From the NCBI GenBank assembly GCA_963816955.1, contig CAWFME010000002.1:1-64000 (forward strand): a stretch of 64,000 nucleotides of DNA, in the 5' to 3' direction. Under the pieces are notes generated by a model that saw only the letters and a program-made list of their open reading frames with translations, was not told the DNA's origin and ran no database searches. This DNA is from DATFQI01 sp963816955. GTDB taxonomy: Bacteria > Actinomycetota > Thermoleophilia > Solirubrobacterales > Solirubrobacteraceae. Both the position numbers and the translations under genes were made by a program. Positions 27,073-35,422 of the stretch are shown here, piece after piece (position 1 is the first letter of the stretch; each line of letters opens with the position of its first letter).

Positions 27073-27582
27073 GTGGAGATCGACGAGCTGATCCGCACGC
27101 GGCGCACGCAGAAGGCCTACGAGCCCGGTCCCGTCGGCCACGGCACGCTCGACGAGCTGTTCGAGCTCGCGCGCTGGGCCCCGAACCACCACCTCACGAA
27201 CCCGTGGCGGTTCCGGGTGCTGGGGCCGGCGGCGCTCGAGGCGCTGAAGACGGCGGCCGGGCCGGAGTCGGCCCCCAAGCTCGACCGCGCGCCGACGCTC
27301 GTGGCCGCCTCCGTCGTGCAGTCAGGCGACGAGGTCGCCGACGACGAGGACTTCGCCGCCGCGGCGTGCGCGAGCTTCATCGTGCTGCTCGGCGCGCACG
27401 CGCGCGGGCTGGACGGCTACTGGCGCACCCCGGACGTCCTGCGCACGCCGGAGGGCCGCGCCGCGTGCGGGATCCCGGACGGCGAGCGCGTGCTGGGGCT
27501 GCTGCACCTCGGCCGCGGCCGGGGTTCCAAGCCCGCGCCCGAGCGCGCTCCGCTCGAGGACTTCCGGACGTTCCTGGCTTGA
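27073..27582 (+). CDS. Nitroreductase-family FMN protein
   Basis: This small nitroreductase of 169 residues begins VEIDELIRTRRTQKAYEPGP with the Arg residues that hold the FMN phosphate. ARWAPNHHLTNPWRFRVLG follows, the family's A-P-S/N motif region. The centre (AACASFIVLLGAHARGLDGY) and the C-terminal VLGLLHLGRGRG match short members of the family. The GTG at 27073 lies just after a GATAGC element. The substrate is unknown. GlpD starts 2 bases after its stop. Confidence 0.8.
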   Translation: MEIDELIRTRRTQKAYEPGPVGHGTLDELFELARWAPNHHLTNPWRFRVLGPAALEALKTAAGPESAPKLDRAPTLVAASVVQSGDEVADDEDFAAAACASFIVLLGAHARGLDGYWRTPDVLRTPEGRAACGIPDGERVLGLLHLGRGRGSKPAPERAPLEDFRTFLA

Positions 27583-27583
27583 G

Positions 27584-29248
27584 ATGCTGAGTCGGGCGGA
27601 CGCCATCAGGGCGCTGGACGGGGAGCCGTTCGACGTGCTCGTGATCGGCGGCGGCATCACGGGCGCCGGGGTCGCGCTCGACGCCGCCACGCGCGGCCTG
27701 TCCGTCGCCCTCGTGGAGGGGCGCGACTTCGCGATCGGCACCTCGTCGCGCTCGAGCAAGCTCGTCCACGGCGGCCTGCGCTACCTGCAGAACTTCGACC
27801 TCGGGCTCGTGCGCGAGGCGCTCCTGGAGCGCCAGATCAACGCCGCGCTGGCGCCGCACCTGGTGCGCCCGCTGCCGCTGATCGTGCCCGCGTTCGACGG
27901 CGCCCGGCCCGACCGGCTGACCGGGATCGGCCTGAACATGTACGACGTGATGGCGGTCGACCGGATCGCCTCGCTCGGGCGCCGGCGCGACCGCAACCGC
28001 GACGGGGTGGAGGACTGGAGCCCCTCTCGCCACCGCGTGATCTCCGGCGAGGAGGTCACCGAGCTGCTGCCCGCGCTCGCGGGGCGGGAGCCGAGCGGCG
28101 GCTACCTCTTCTACGACTGCCAGACCGACGACGCCCGGCTCGTGCTGACCGTGCTCGCGGAGGCTGAGCGCTTCGGGGCGGTCGCGGTCAACGGGGTGGA
28201 GGCGCTCGGGCTGCTCGAGGAGGGCGGCCGCGCGGTCGGCGCGCGCGTGCGCGAGGCCGAGACGGGCGACGAGCTCGAGGTGCGCGCCGCCAACGTCGTC
28301 AACGCCACGGGAGTGTGGGCGGATCGGCTGAGGCCCGAGGAGCTCCACGACGAGGCGGAGGTGCCCGTGATCCGGCCCTCCCGCGGCACGCACATCATCG
28401 TCGAGGGCGCCACGCTGCCGCTCGTGGCCGGCGCGATCGCGCCCGCGGGCGGGGGCCGGACGATCTTCGTGCTGCCGTGGCTCGGCCAGACGCTGATCGG
28501 CACCACCGACAACGACTACGAGGGCGAGCTCGAGCACATCCAGCCGGCGATGGAGGACGTCGAGTACCTGCTCGAGGCCACCAACGCCTTCTTCGCCACC
28601 GACCTCGGCCCGGACGACGTGGCGGGCGCCTACGCGGGCGTGCGGCCGCTGATCTCCACGGGCGACCCCAAGAAGTCCGTCGACATCTCGCGCAAGGCGG
28701 AGCTGTACGAGACGTCGAGCGGGATGGTCACGATCACCGGCGGCAAGCTGACCACCTGGCGGCGGATGGCGAAGATGACCGTCGACCGGATCGTGGAGCG
28801 CGAGGGCCGCGACGCCCCGTGCCGCACGGACAAGGTCCCGCTCGGGATGGCGGTCGACCCGGACGACCTGCCGCACGTGCCCGGCGTGGCGGCGGATGCC
28901 TACGAGCAGCTCGCCGGGCGCTATGGCTACGCCGCGCACGAGGTGCTGCGGATCGCGGGCGAGAGCCCCTCGCTCGCCGAGGCGGTCGTCCCGGGGCGCG
29001 TGGACCTGCTCGCGGAGGCCGCCTACGCCGCCCGCCGCGAGCAGGCGCGCACGGTCGGCGACGTGCTCCTGCGGCGCACGCGGCTCGGGCTGACCGCGGC
29101 GCGCTCGGTCTGCGCGGAGGGCGGCGCGGCCGCGCGCCGCGTGGCGGGCGCGATGGCCGGCGAGCGCGGCTGGGACGAGGCCCGCGTGGAGGCGGAGGCG
29201 GCAGCCTTCGCCGCGGAGGCCGCCGCCGAGGGCATCGTCGTCTCCTAG
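27584..29248 (+). CDS. glpD: FAD-dependent glycerol-3-phosphate dehydrogenase
   Basis: It oxidises sn-glycerol 3-phosphate to dihydroxyacetone phosphate at the membrane, passing electrons to quinone. The FAD-binding motif is VLVIGGGITGAGVALDAATR. The family blocks GTSSRSSKLVHGGLRYLQNF, WLGQTLIGTTDNDYEGELEH and SSGMVTITGGKLTTWRRMAK are intact, and the C-terminal helical domain is present. At 554 residues it is the normal length. It follows the nitroreductase by one base on the same strand. Confidence 0.93.
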   Translation: MLSRADAIRALDGEPFDVLVIGGGITGAGVALDAATRGLSVALVEGRDFAIGTSSRSSKLVHGGLRYLQNFDLGLVREALLERQINAALAPHLVRPLPLIVPAFDGARPDRLTGIGLNMYDVMAVDRIASLGRRRDRNRDGVEDWSPSRHRVISGEEVTELLPALAGREPSGGYLFYDCQTDDARLVLTVLAEAERFGAVAVNGVEALGLLEEGGRAVGARVREAETGDELEVRAANVVNATGVWADRLRPEELHDEAEVPVIRPSRGTHIIVEGATLPLVAGAIAPAGGGRTIFVLPWLGQTLIGTTDNDYEGELEHIQPAMEDVEYLLEATNAFFATDLGPDDVAGAYAGVRPLISTGDPKKSVDISRKAELYETSSGMVTITGGKLTTWRRMAKMTVDRIVEREGRDAPCRTDKVPLGMAVDPDDLPHVPGVAADAYEQLAGRYGYAAHEVLRIAGESPSLAEAVVPGRVDLLAEAAYAARREQARTVGDVLLRRTRLGLTAARSVCAEGGAAARRVAGAMAGERGWDEARVEAEAAAFAAEAAAEGIVVS

Positions 29249-29332
29249 CGCGTCATCGATGGAACGGCGGCACGGGCTGCCGTCCTGGACACGCCGTAAC
29301 TTTCACCGCCCTCGCCGGTTGCACCCCTCCGT

Positions 29333-30928
29333 ATGAGCCGCCTCACCGCACCCCTCACCACCTTCGCCCTCGCCGCCCTCCTCGCGCTCGCGCCGTCCGC
29401 GCAGGCCGCCTGGTTCGCGGCCGACGCCGTCGACGGCCCGGCCGAGATCACCGCGCTCGGGGACGTCGACGTGGCGCGCGACGGGTCGGCCGGGCTCGTC
29501 TACATCAAGCGCGACGCCGGCGTCCCGCAGGCCTTCCTGTCGCGCATGAAGGCGGGCGCCTGGCAGCCGCCGGAGAAGCTCTCGAGCGGCGCCGCGGTGT
29601 CCGAGGCGGCCGTGACCGCGACCGACGGCGGCCGGCTGGCCATCGCCTGGATCGCCGGCGGCGAGGTGTTCGGCACCGTGATCCCGGCCGCCCGGCAGGC
29701 CCAGGCGCCCGCGCCCCCCACGCGGCTGGGCGGCGGCGGCGCGAGCGGCGTGGCGATCGACATGGGCATCAACGAGGACGGCTACGCCGTCTGGTCGGCG
29801 GGTGGCAACGTGGACGCCGCGCGGCTGGACGGCACGGCCTGGACGCCCGTGCCCGGCCCGCTGGACCTGGACGCGGCGCGGCGGGCCGGCGAGGGCTCCG
29901 GCCGTCCGCGGATCGGCGTCAGCGCCGAGGGCAACGCCGTCGCCACCTGGGCGGAGACCGACGCGAGTGGGCGCAGCCACGTGGTCGCGCGGCGCCTGAC
30001 GCGGCTCGTGCCCTCCTCGGCGCCGCAGGATCTCACCCTGGACTCCTTCGGCAACGAGGGCGCCGGCAGCGCCGACTCGCCCGACATCGACATCGAGGAC
30101 GACGGCTCGTTCGCCTGGGTCGCGTTCCGGCAGGACATCGGCGGGCGCTCGCGCACCGTCGCCCGCCGCCTGCGCGGATCGCTGTTCGAGGAGCCGTTCG
30201 CGATCGACGCCGGCGTGACCAGCGCGGCGCCGCGGATCGACTTCGCGGGCAAGGGCATCGGCGGCGCGGTGGCCTCGGCCGACGGCAACGCCGTGTACAG
30301 CGCCTACCTGTCCAAGTTCGACGCCTTCGACCCGGCACAGCGCATGGACGCCACGCCGAGCGACGCTGCGCCGGCTCCCGTGATCGCGGCCTCCGAGCGC
30401 GACGACGTCTACGTCGCCTGGCGCACCGGCGCCGGCGACGGCGGCGACGTCCGTGCGCGGCGCAAGCCGATCGAGAAGGCCTTCGAGCCCGAGTTCGTGG
30501 CCTCCAACCCCGCCTACGGCGCGGTGCCGCCGGGCCAGCTCGCGATCAGCTCCGACCGCTTGGGCGGCACGGTCGTGGCGATGATGCAGGGCTCCGGGCC
30601 GCAGGCCCACATCACCGCCGCCGTCTGGGACCGGCCGCCGGGCCGGTCGGGCCTGATCGGCAAGGTCCCCCGCTACCGCGCGCGGCGGCTGCTGATCAGA
30701 TGGCTGCCCGGCTCCGAGCTCTGGGGCCCGCAGACCTTCACCGTTCGCCTGGACGGCAAGGTGATCCGCACGACGACCGGCACCCGCTACTCGTACCGGC
30801 GCAAGCTCAAGAAGGGCAGGCATCGCCTCACGGTGACCTCGACGGACCGGCGCGGCCAGGCCGTGACGAGCCATACGCAGAGCTTCCGGGTGCGCCGTGA
30901 CGGCCGCCGCGTGACGATCTCCCGGTGA
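29333..30928 (+). CDS. Exported beta-propeller-like protein of unknown function
   Basis: The signal peptide reads LTTFALAALLALAPSAQAAW. The mature part has several similar strands ending in A-W, V-W-S or A-T-W within about 60-residue modules (ALGDVDVARDGSAGLVYIKR, GYAVWSAGGNV, NAVATWAETDASGRSHVV, GSFAWVAFRQDIGGRSRTVA), consistent with a beta propeller. The C-terminal 90 residues form an Ig-like domain (TFTVRLDGKVIRTTTGTRYS). It is 531 residues long. Related exported proteins are common in this lineage but have no known function. The stop overlaps the folP start by 4 bases. Confidence 0.65.
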   Translation: MSRLTAPLTTFALAALLALAPSAQAAWFAADAVDGPAEITALGDVDVARDGSAGLVYIKRDAGVPQAFLSRMKAGAWQPPEKLSSGAAVSEAAVTATDGGRLAIAWIAGGEVFGTVIPAARQAQAPAPPTRLGGGGASGVAIDMGINEDGYAVWSAGGNVDAARLDGTAWTPVPGPLDLDAARRAGEGSGRPRIGVSAEGNAVATWAETDASGRSHVVARRLTRLVPSSAPQDLTLDSFGNEGAGSADSPDIDIEDDGSFAWVAFRQDIGGRSRTVARRLRGSLFEEPFAIDAGVTSAAPRIDFAGKGIGGAVASADGNAVYSAYLSKFDAFDPAQRMDATPSDAAPAPVIAASERDDVYVAWRTGAGDGGDVRARRKPIEKAFEPEFVASNPAYGAVPPGQLAISSDRLGGTVVAMMQGSGPQAHITAAVWDRPPGRSGLIGKVPRYRARRLLIRWLPGSELWGPQTFTVRLDGKVIRTTTGTRYSYRRKLKKGRHRLTVTSTDRRGQAVTSHTQSFRVRRDGRRVTISR

Positions 30929-31806
30929 CCCTGCGGCTGCAGGCGGCGGGCCGGGTCCTGTCGCTGCAGCGGCCGCTGCTGATGGGGATCGTCAACGCGA
31001 CGCCCGATTCGTTCTCGGACGCGGGCGAGCTGCCCGACGCCGGGGCGCGGCTCGCGCGCGGCCGGGCGCTGCTGGCGGCGGGGGCGGACATCCTGGACGT
31101 GGGCGGCGAGTCCGCCGGCGGCCACCGCCCGGCCGTGGCGGCGGAGGAGGAGATCGAGCGCGTGGTGCCGGTCGTCGAGGGGCTCGTCGCCGACGGCGCT
31201 CTCGTGTCCGTGGACACGTACAAGCCCGCCGTCGCCGCGGCCGCCGTCGCGGCCGGGGCGGCGATCGTCAACGACGTCTCAGGCCTGCGCGACCCGGAGC
31301 TGGCCGCCGTCTGTGCGGACTCCGGCGCCGCGCTGGTGATCATGCACACGCGCGTGGAGCCGAAGGGCACGCTGCTCGACCCCGATCGCTACGAGGACGT
31401 CGTCGCCGACGTCACGGCCTTCCTGCGCGAGCGGATGGAGGTCGCGCTGGCCGCGGGGGTGGGGGAGGAGCAGATCCTGCTCGACCCGGGGCCGGACTTC
31501 GCCAAGACCCCGGCGCAGACCGTGGCCGTGCTGCGCCGGCTGGACGCCGTGCTGGCCCTCGGCCGACCGGTCGTGCTGGCGGTGTCGCGCAAGGACTTCG
31601 TGGGCGCGCTGACCGGCCGCGCGCCGGGCGGCCGCGGCGCCGGCACGCTGGCGGCGATCGCGCACGGGCTGGACGCCGGGGCGCACGTCCTGCGGGTCCA
31701 CGACGTCGCGGCGGCCGCCGACTTCCTGGCCGTGCGGGCGGCCCTGCGCGGCGAGCGCGAGCTGGCGCCGTCCGAGGGCCTGACCCCGGATCGCTTCCCG
31801 ACCTGA
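30925..31806 (+). CDS. folP: Dihydropteroate synthase (variant motifs)
   Basis: It condenses p-aminobenzoate with the pterin pyrophosphate in folate synthesis. The first signature is MGIVNATPDSFSDAGEL and the barrel strands are LVSVDTYKPAVAAAAVAAGA, AAIVNDVSGLRDPELAAVCA and ALVIMHTR. The phosphate loop at the C-terminus is VVLAVSRKDFVGALTGR. One variation is clear: the usual G-G-E-S-T-R-P-G loop reads GGESAGGHRP, lacking the conserved Thr-Arg-Pro. It is 293 residues long. A non-folate DHPS homologue is possible. The GTG start overlaps the previous gene. Confidence 0.85.
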   Translation: MTLRLQAAGRVLSLQRPLLMGIVNATPDSFSDAGELPDAGARLARGRALLAAGADILDVGGESAGGHRPAVAAEEEIERVVPVVEGLVADGALVSVDTYKPAVAAAAVAAGAAIVNDVSGLRDPELAAVCADSGAALVIMHTRVEPKGTLLDPDRYEDVVADVTAFLRERMEVALAAGVGEEQILLDPGPDFAKTPAQTVAVLRRLDAVLALGRPVVLAVSRKDFVGALTGRAPGGRGAGTLAAIAHGLDAGAHVLRVHDVAAAADFLAVRAALRGERELAPSEGLTPDRFPT

Positions 31807-31912
31807 AGGGCCCGTCCCGTTGGCTCGCTAGCCTGGAGGGCGAACGGTTGCCGGCCGCTGCGCACAACGCGGCCCGGTGCCCACCGACCGACACACACCG
31901 AAAGGGAGACAC

Positions 31913-33229
31913 ATGTCCTCCGTGCTTGACCGCCCCGGGCTCGAGAAGAGCCCCCTCGCCGACCTCCACCTGCTCGCCTCCGAGCTCGGCGTCGAGAACT
32001 TCCGCCGCCTGCGCAAGGCCGACCTGGTCGACGCGCTCCTCGACCGCCAGGGCGGGGTCGACCCGGACTCGGACGCGGTCGAGGTTGAGTCCTCCGGTGC
32101 GTCCGAGGCTCCCGAGGCCGACGACGGCAAGGGCCGCTCGCGGCGCGGCCGTCGCGGCGGGCGCTCGCGCTCCCGCGGGCGGGACACCGACGACGACGCT
32201 GGCGACGACGATCGCGACGAGCCCGAGGCTCCCGAGGCCGACGACGAGGTCGCCCCCGCGAAGCCGCGCGGGCGCTCGCGCGGAGGCCGCGGCCGGGACG
32301 ACCGCAACGGCGACGACGGCGGCGAGGACAAGGTCGCCGAGGGCGTCGTCGAGCTGCTCGCCAACGGCTCGGGCTTCGTCCGGCTCGCCCCGCCGGAGCC
32401 CACCGACGACGACATCTACATCTCCGCCGCGCAGGTCAAGCGCTGCGAGCTGGTCTCGGGCGACCGCGTGGCCGGCCCGGTGCGCTCGCCGCGCCGCTCC
32501 GAGCGCTTCCCGTCGCTCGTCCGCGTCGACACGATCAACGGCCGCCCGGCCGACGAGGTCGCCGAGGGCACCCGCTTCGAGGACCTGCCCGTCGCCTTCC
32601 CGAGCGAGCGGTTCGAGCTCGGCTCGGAGGACCCGACCGTCAAGGCGATCGAGTGGCTGACACCGTTCGGCAAGGGCTCGCGCGTCGTCATCGCCGGCAC
32701 CCCGCGCGCCGGCAAGTCCGAGGCGCTCAAGCGCATCGCCGCCGCGCTGGCCGGCCGCGACGGCCTCGAGGTCAGCGTCGTGCTGGCCGGCGTGCGCCCC
32801 GAGGAGGCCGCCGAGTGGGCCGAGGGTCCGGTCGCGCCGGTCGCCTCGGTGTCCTTCGCCGCCTCGCCGGACGCGCAGGCCCAGGCCGTCGAGCAGGCGA
32901 TCGAGCAGGGCCGCCGCGTCGCGGCCCGCGGCGGCGACGCCGTCGTGCTCGCCGACACGCTCGAGTACCTCGGCGCCGGCGCGGCCCGCCGGGCCCTCGC
33001 CGCGGCACGGAACATCACCGGCGGCGGCTCGCTGACGGTGATCGCGACCGCCGGCGCCCCGCTCGGAGGCGAGACCACGGTCGTCGCCCTTGACGAGACC
33101 CTGACGGCCCTCGGCCGCTTCCCGGCCCTCGACCTCGCCCGCTCGGGCACGCTGCGGCCGGAGCTGCTCGTCGGGGACGCCGGCGCCGCCGCGATCGCCA
33201 AGGCGCGCGCGGAGGCCGCGGGCGCCTAG
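31913..33229 (+). CDS. Rho-like transcription termination factor, catalytically altered
   Basis: Residues 1-45 are a Rho_N helix bundle (LHLLASELGVENFRRLRKAD). Residues 50-135 are a disordered Arg/Gly and Asp-rich insertion. Residues 136-210 are the RNA-binding cold-shock-like domain (GVVELLANGSGFVRLAPPEP). The RecA core follows, with P-loop GTPRAGKSEALKR. The usual I-D-E-R-P-E-E reads LAGVRPEEA, losing the catalytic Glu, and the usual D-S-I-T-R reads ADTLEY, losing the Arg. The Q- and R-loop regions are shortened. The ending GRFPALDLARSGTLRPELL is clearly Rho. It is 438 residues long. AAAGGGAG precedes the ATG at 31913. Confidence 0.85.
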   Translation: MSSVLDRPGLEKSPLADLHLLASELGVENFRRLRKADLVDALLDRQGGVDPDSDAVEVESSGASEAPEADDGKGRSRRGRRGGRSRSRGRDTDDDAGDDDRDEPEAPEADDEVAPAKPRGRSRGGRGRDDRNGDDGGEDKVAEGVVELLANGSGFVRLAPPEPTDDDIYISAAQVKRCELVSGDRVAGPVRSPRRSERFPSLVRVDTINGRPADEVAEGTRFEDLPVAFPSERFELGSEDPTVKAIEWLTPFGKGSRVVIAGTPRAGKSEALKRIAAALAGRDGLEVSVVLAGVRPEEAAEWAEGPVAPVASVSFAASPDAQAQAVEQAIEQGRRVAARGGDAVVLADTLEYLGAGAARRALAAARNITGGGSLTVIATAGAPLGGETTVVALDETLTALGRFPALDLARSGTLRPELLVGDAGAAAIAKARAEAAGA

Positions 33230-33297
33230 CCGCCAGGGAGGGTGAGCGGCGGCCCGGCCGCCCGCGGGGGCGCGGCGCGGCCGGCTCCCTCGCCTCC

Positions 33298-34459
33298 CTA
33301 CCCAGCGACGTTGAGCGTCCCTCGGCGCGCCACCACGGCCACGGCTGCAACCGCCGCGCCCGCGGCCGGTAGCGCCAAGGCAGCCGCCAGCAGACCCCGA
33401 GCCCGCGAGCGCCCCCGCGGCCGCGGCCCCCGCGGCCATCCCGGCCGCTCCCGCGGTCGTGAGCCAGGTCAGCGCCTCGGCGCCGGTGCCCTCGGGCGTG
33501 ACTTCGTCGAGCAGCGCGAACGTCGCCACGTTGACCGCTGCGAACGCGGCTCCCGCGGCCAAGAGAACCGCCGCGATGGCCCACACGGAGCCGAGCGCCG
33601 CGAGCGGCGCCAGGGTGGCCGTCAGCGCGAGCGCGCCGAGCACGTAGCGGCGGCCCGCGGCCGCGGGGCGCGTGCCGTAGACCAGCGCGCCGACGGCGCT
33701 CGCCGCTGCGAAGGCCGTGAGCGGGATGGCCGCCGACGCCGCGGCGCCCTCGCGGCCGGCCAGCGCCGGGAGCGCGACCTCGAGCGCGCCCCAGGCCGCG
33801 TAGAGCCCGATGTCGGCGAGCACCAGCGTGCGCATCCCGGGGCTCGACAGCGCGCCACCGCGGTGCTTGCGCGGGGTCGGCTCCGGCCACGGGAGCGCGA
33901 CGAGCAGCAGCGCGCCGGCCACGGGTAGCAGCGCGCACGCGATCAGCGCGCCCGAGGGCGAGGCCACGGCCGCCAGCGCGCCGGCCAGCGCCGGCCCGGC
34001 CACCCCGCCCAGGTCGCCGAGCACCGCCTGCACGCCGTGTGCGGCCGGCATCTGCCCGGGCGCGACCACCTGCGGCCACACCACGCGCGCGGAGGCGATC
34101 AGCGGCGGCACGGTCAGCCCGGCGACCGTCGCCAGAGCCACCAGCACCGCCGCCGCCGCACGCTCCTCCGCCGCCAGCGCGAGCCCGAGTAGCGCGGCAC
34201 CGCTCGCCAGCGCGAACGGCACGAGCGCGCGCCGCGGCCCGAAGAAGTCGACCAGCCGCCCACGCGCCGGCGCCAGCACGCCCGAGCCCAGCGCGAAGCC
34301 GGCCAGCGCGACGCCGGCCGCCGACGGCGAGCCGGTCGCGTGCTGCACGGACAGCACGATCGCCAGCGACAGCGCCCCGAACCCGAGCCAGCCGAGGACG
34401 GACGCCAGCGCGAGCCGGCGCGCGGCGGCGCCGGCCAGGAGACTGCGATATGCCCGCAC
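33298..34459 (-). CDS. Major facilitator superfamily exporter (one frame break)
   Basis: This is a 12-helix MFS protein of about 386 residues. The first helix is LASVLGWLGFGALSLAIVLS, and the loop 2-3 motif is GRLVDFFGPRRALVPFAL, the G-x-x-x-D-R/F-x-G-R-R type. The central cytoplasmic loop is PWPEPTPRKHRGG. The frame breaks once near 33396. After correction the last helix reads LLAAALALPAAGAAVAAVAV and ends RRGTLNVAG with TAG at 33298. The substrate is unknown; the closest style is drug or metabolite efflux. The GTG at 34459 follows the upstream stop by one base. Confidence 0.8.
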
Positions 34460-34460
34460 G

Positions 34461-34925
34461 TCAGCGCGGCTGGTAGGCGACCCGGCCCCAGTTGGGCTCG
34501 GGGGAGAGCTCGATCGGCTCGCGATCGCGCTCGGGCTGCACGTAGCCGAACGACTGCGTCATCTCGTCGAAGACGACGTCCAGCTCGCCCTCCTTGACGC
34601 GCTGGTCCAGCCATGCGGAGCGGAACACGAGCCGCCGCAGCCAGTGCACGAGCGAGCGCTCGGCGGGCCCGACCAGCTCCGGCCAGCAGTCGTTGACGTG
34701 CTCGCCCAGCGCCGACGCCGGATCGTGGACCTCGCCGTTGACGCAGAGGTTCACCAGATCCTCGAGCTCGTTGCCGCCGAGGCGGCCGCCGACGAAGCCG
34801 AGCTTGCGGGCCGACTGCTCGACGCGTTCGCTGAAGTCACGCTCGTTGAACGTGAAGCGCAGCTCTCCGTACTCGAGGACGTAGTCCTGGCCGGAGTCGT
34901 AGTTTCCGCGTCGAATCTGGTCCAT
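34461..34925 (-). CDS. Hypothetical soluble protein, 154 residues
   Basis: The ATG at 34925 starts MDQIRRGNYDSGQDYVLEYG. The protein is mixed alpha/beta with conserved-looking stretches GFVGGRLGGNELEDLVNLCV and WPELVGPAERSLVHWLRRLV. It has no signal peptide, transmembrane helix or known motif. It lies immediately upstream of the MFS gene (stop and start separated by one base), so they form an operon. I do not recognise the family. Confidence 0.6.
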   Translation of the reverse strand: MDQIRRGNYDSGQDYVLEYGELRFTFNERDFSERVEQSARKLGFVGGRLGGNELEDLVNLCVNGEVHDPASALGEHVNDCWPELVGPAERSLVHWLRRLVFRSAWLDQRVKEGELDVVFDEMTQSFGYVQPERDREPIELSPEPNWGRVAYQPR

Positions 34926-35009
34926 GTCGTTAGAAGGAGCCCCGGCTCGGCCGGGGCGTCTGCATCTTATGCCCGGGTCCTTCCCGTCCAGGCCCATGAA
35001 GCGAAACTT

Positions 35010-35402
35010 TCAGTCGCAGCGGTCCCTCAGGTCGAAGGCCCGGATGCCGTCGCGGCCGGCGTCGGGCCAGTCGTAGAAGCGCGGGTTCACGCAGCGCTCG
35101 CCGCCGCCCTCGTGCGCCTGCTCGATCTCGAACCGGCAGTGCGCCGTCGGATGCCCCGCCAGCCGCACGGTGCCGAACCCCGCCCGCGTGCGCTCGGCCG
35201 CCCGGAACAGCTCGACGTCGATCTCCGTCGCGAAGACCTTGTGCATGCAGCCCATGAAGCGGCGGCCGCTCAGCGGCTCGTCGTAGGAGTAGAGAGACGG
35301 GCACGCTTGCGCAACGCAGTCGGCGGGCGCGATGACCCGGTCGCAGAAGGTGGAGCAGCGGCGGCACTCGTTGGTGCCGGTCTGGCGGACGATGCGCGCC
35401 AT
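35010..35402 (-). CDS. Cysteine-rich hypothetical protein, possible metal binder
   Basis: In 130 residues there are nine Cys. Five fall in the first 35 residues in a C-x2-C-x3-C arrangement followed by two more (NECRRCSTFCDRVIA, then DCVAQAC). The next block, SGRRFMGCMHKVFATEIDVE, looks conserved. Later Cys lie in AHCRFEIEQ, ERCVNP and DRCD. Zinc or iron-sulfur binding is likely from the spacing. The family is not recognised. It is divergent from the LuxR/LAL gene, with 20 bases between the starts. Confidence 0.6.
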   Translation of the reverse strand: MARIVRQTGTNECRRCSTFCDRVIAPADCVAQACPSLYSYDEPLSGRRFMGCMHKVFATEIDVELFRAAERTRAGFGTVRLAGHPTAHCRFEIEQAHEGGGERCVNPRFYDWPDAGRDGIRAFDLRDRCD

Positions 35403-35422
35403 CGCCGGAGGATAATGCGCGC

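Noticed and set aside
28315..30900. Long plus-strand frame of 861 codons overlapping glpD and the exported propeller protein
   Set aside because: Its residues are Arg/Gly-biased without motifs, and the other frame carries complete GlpD and signal-peptide-bearing proteins.
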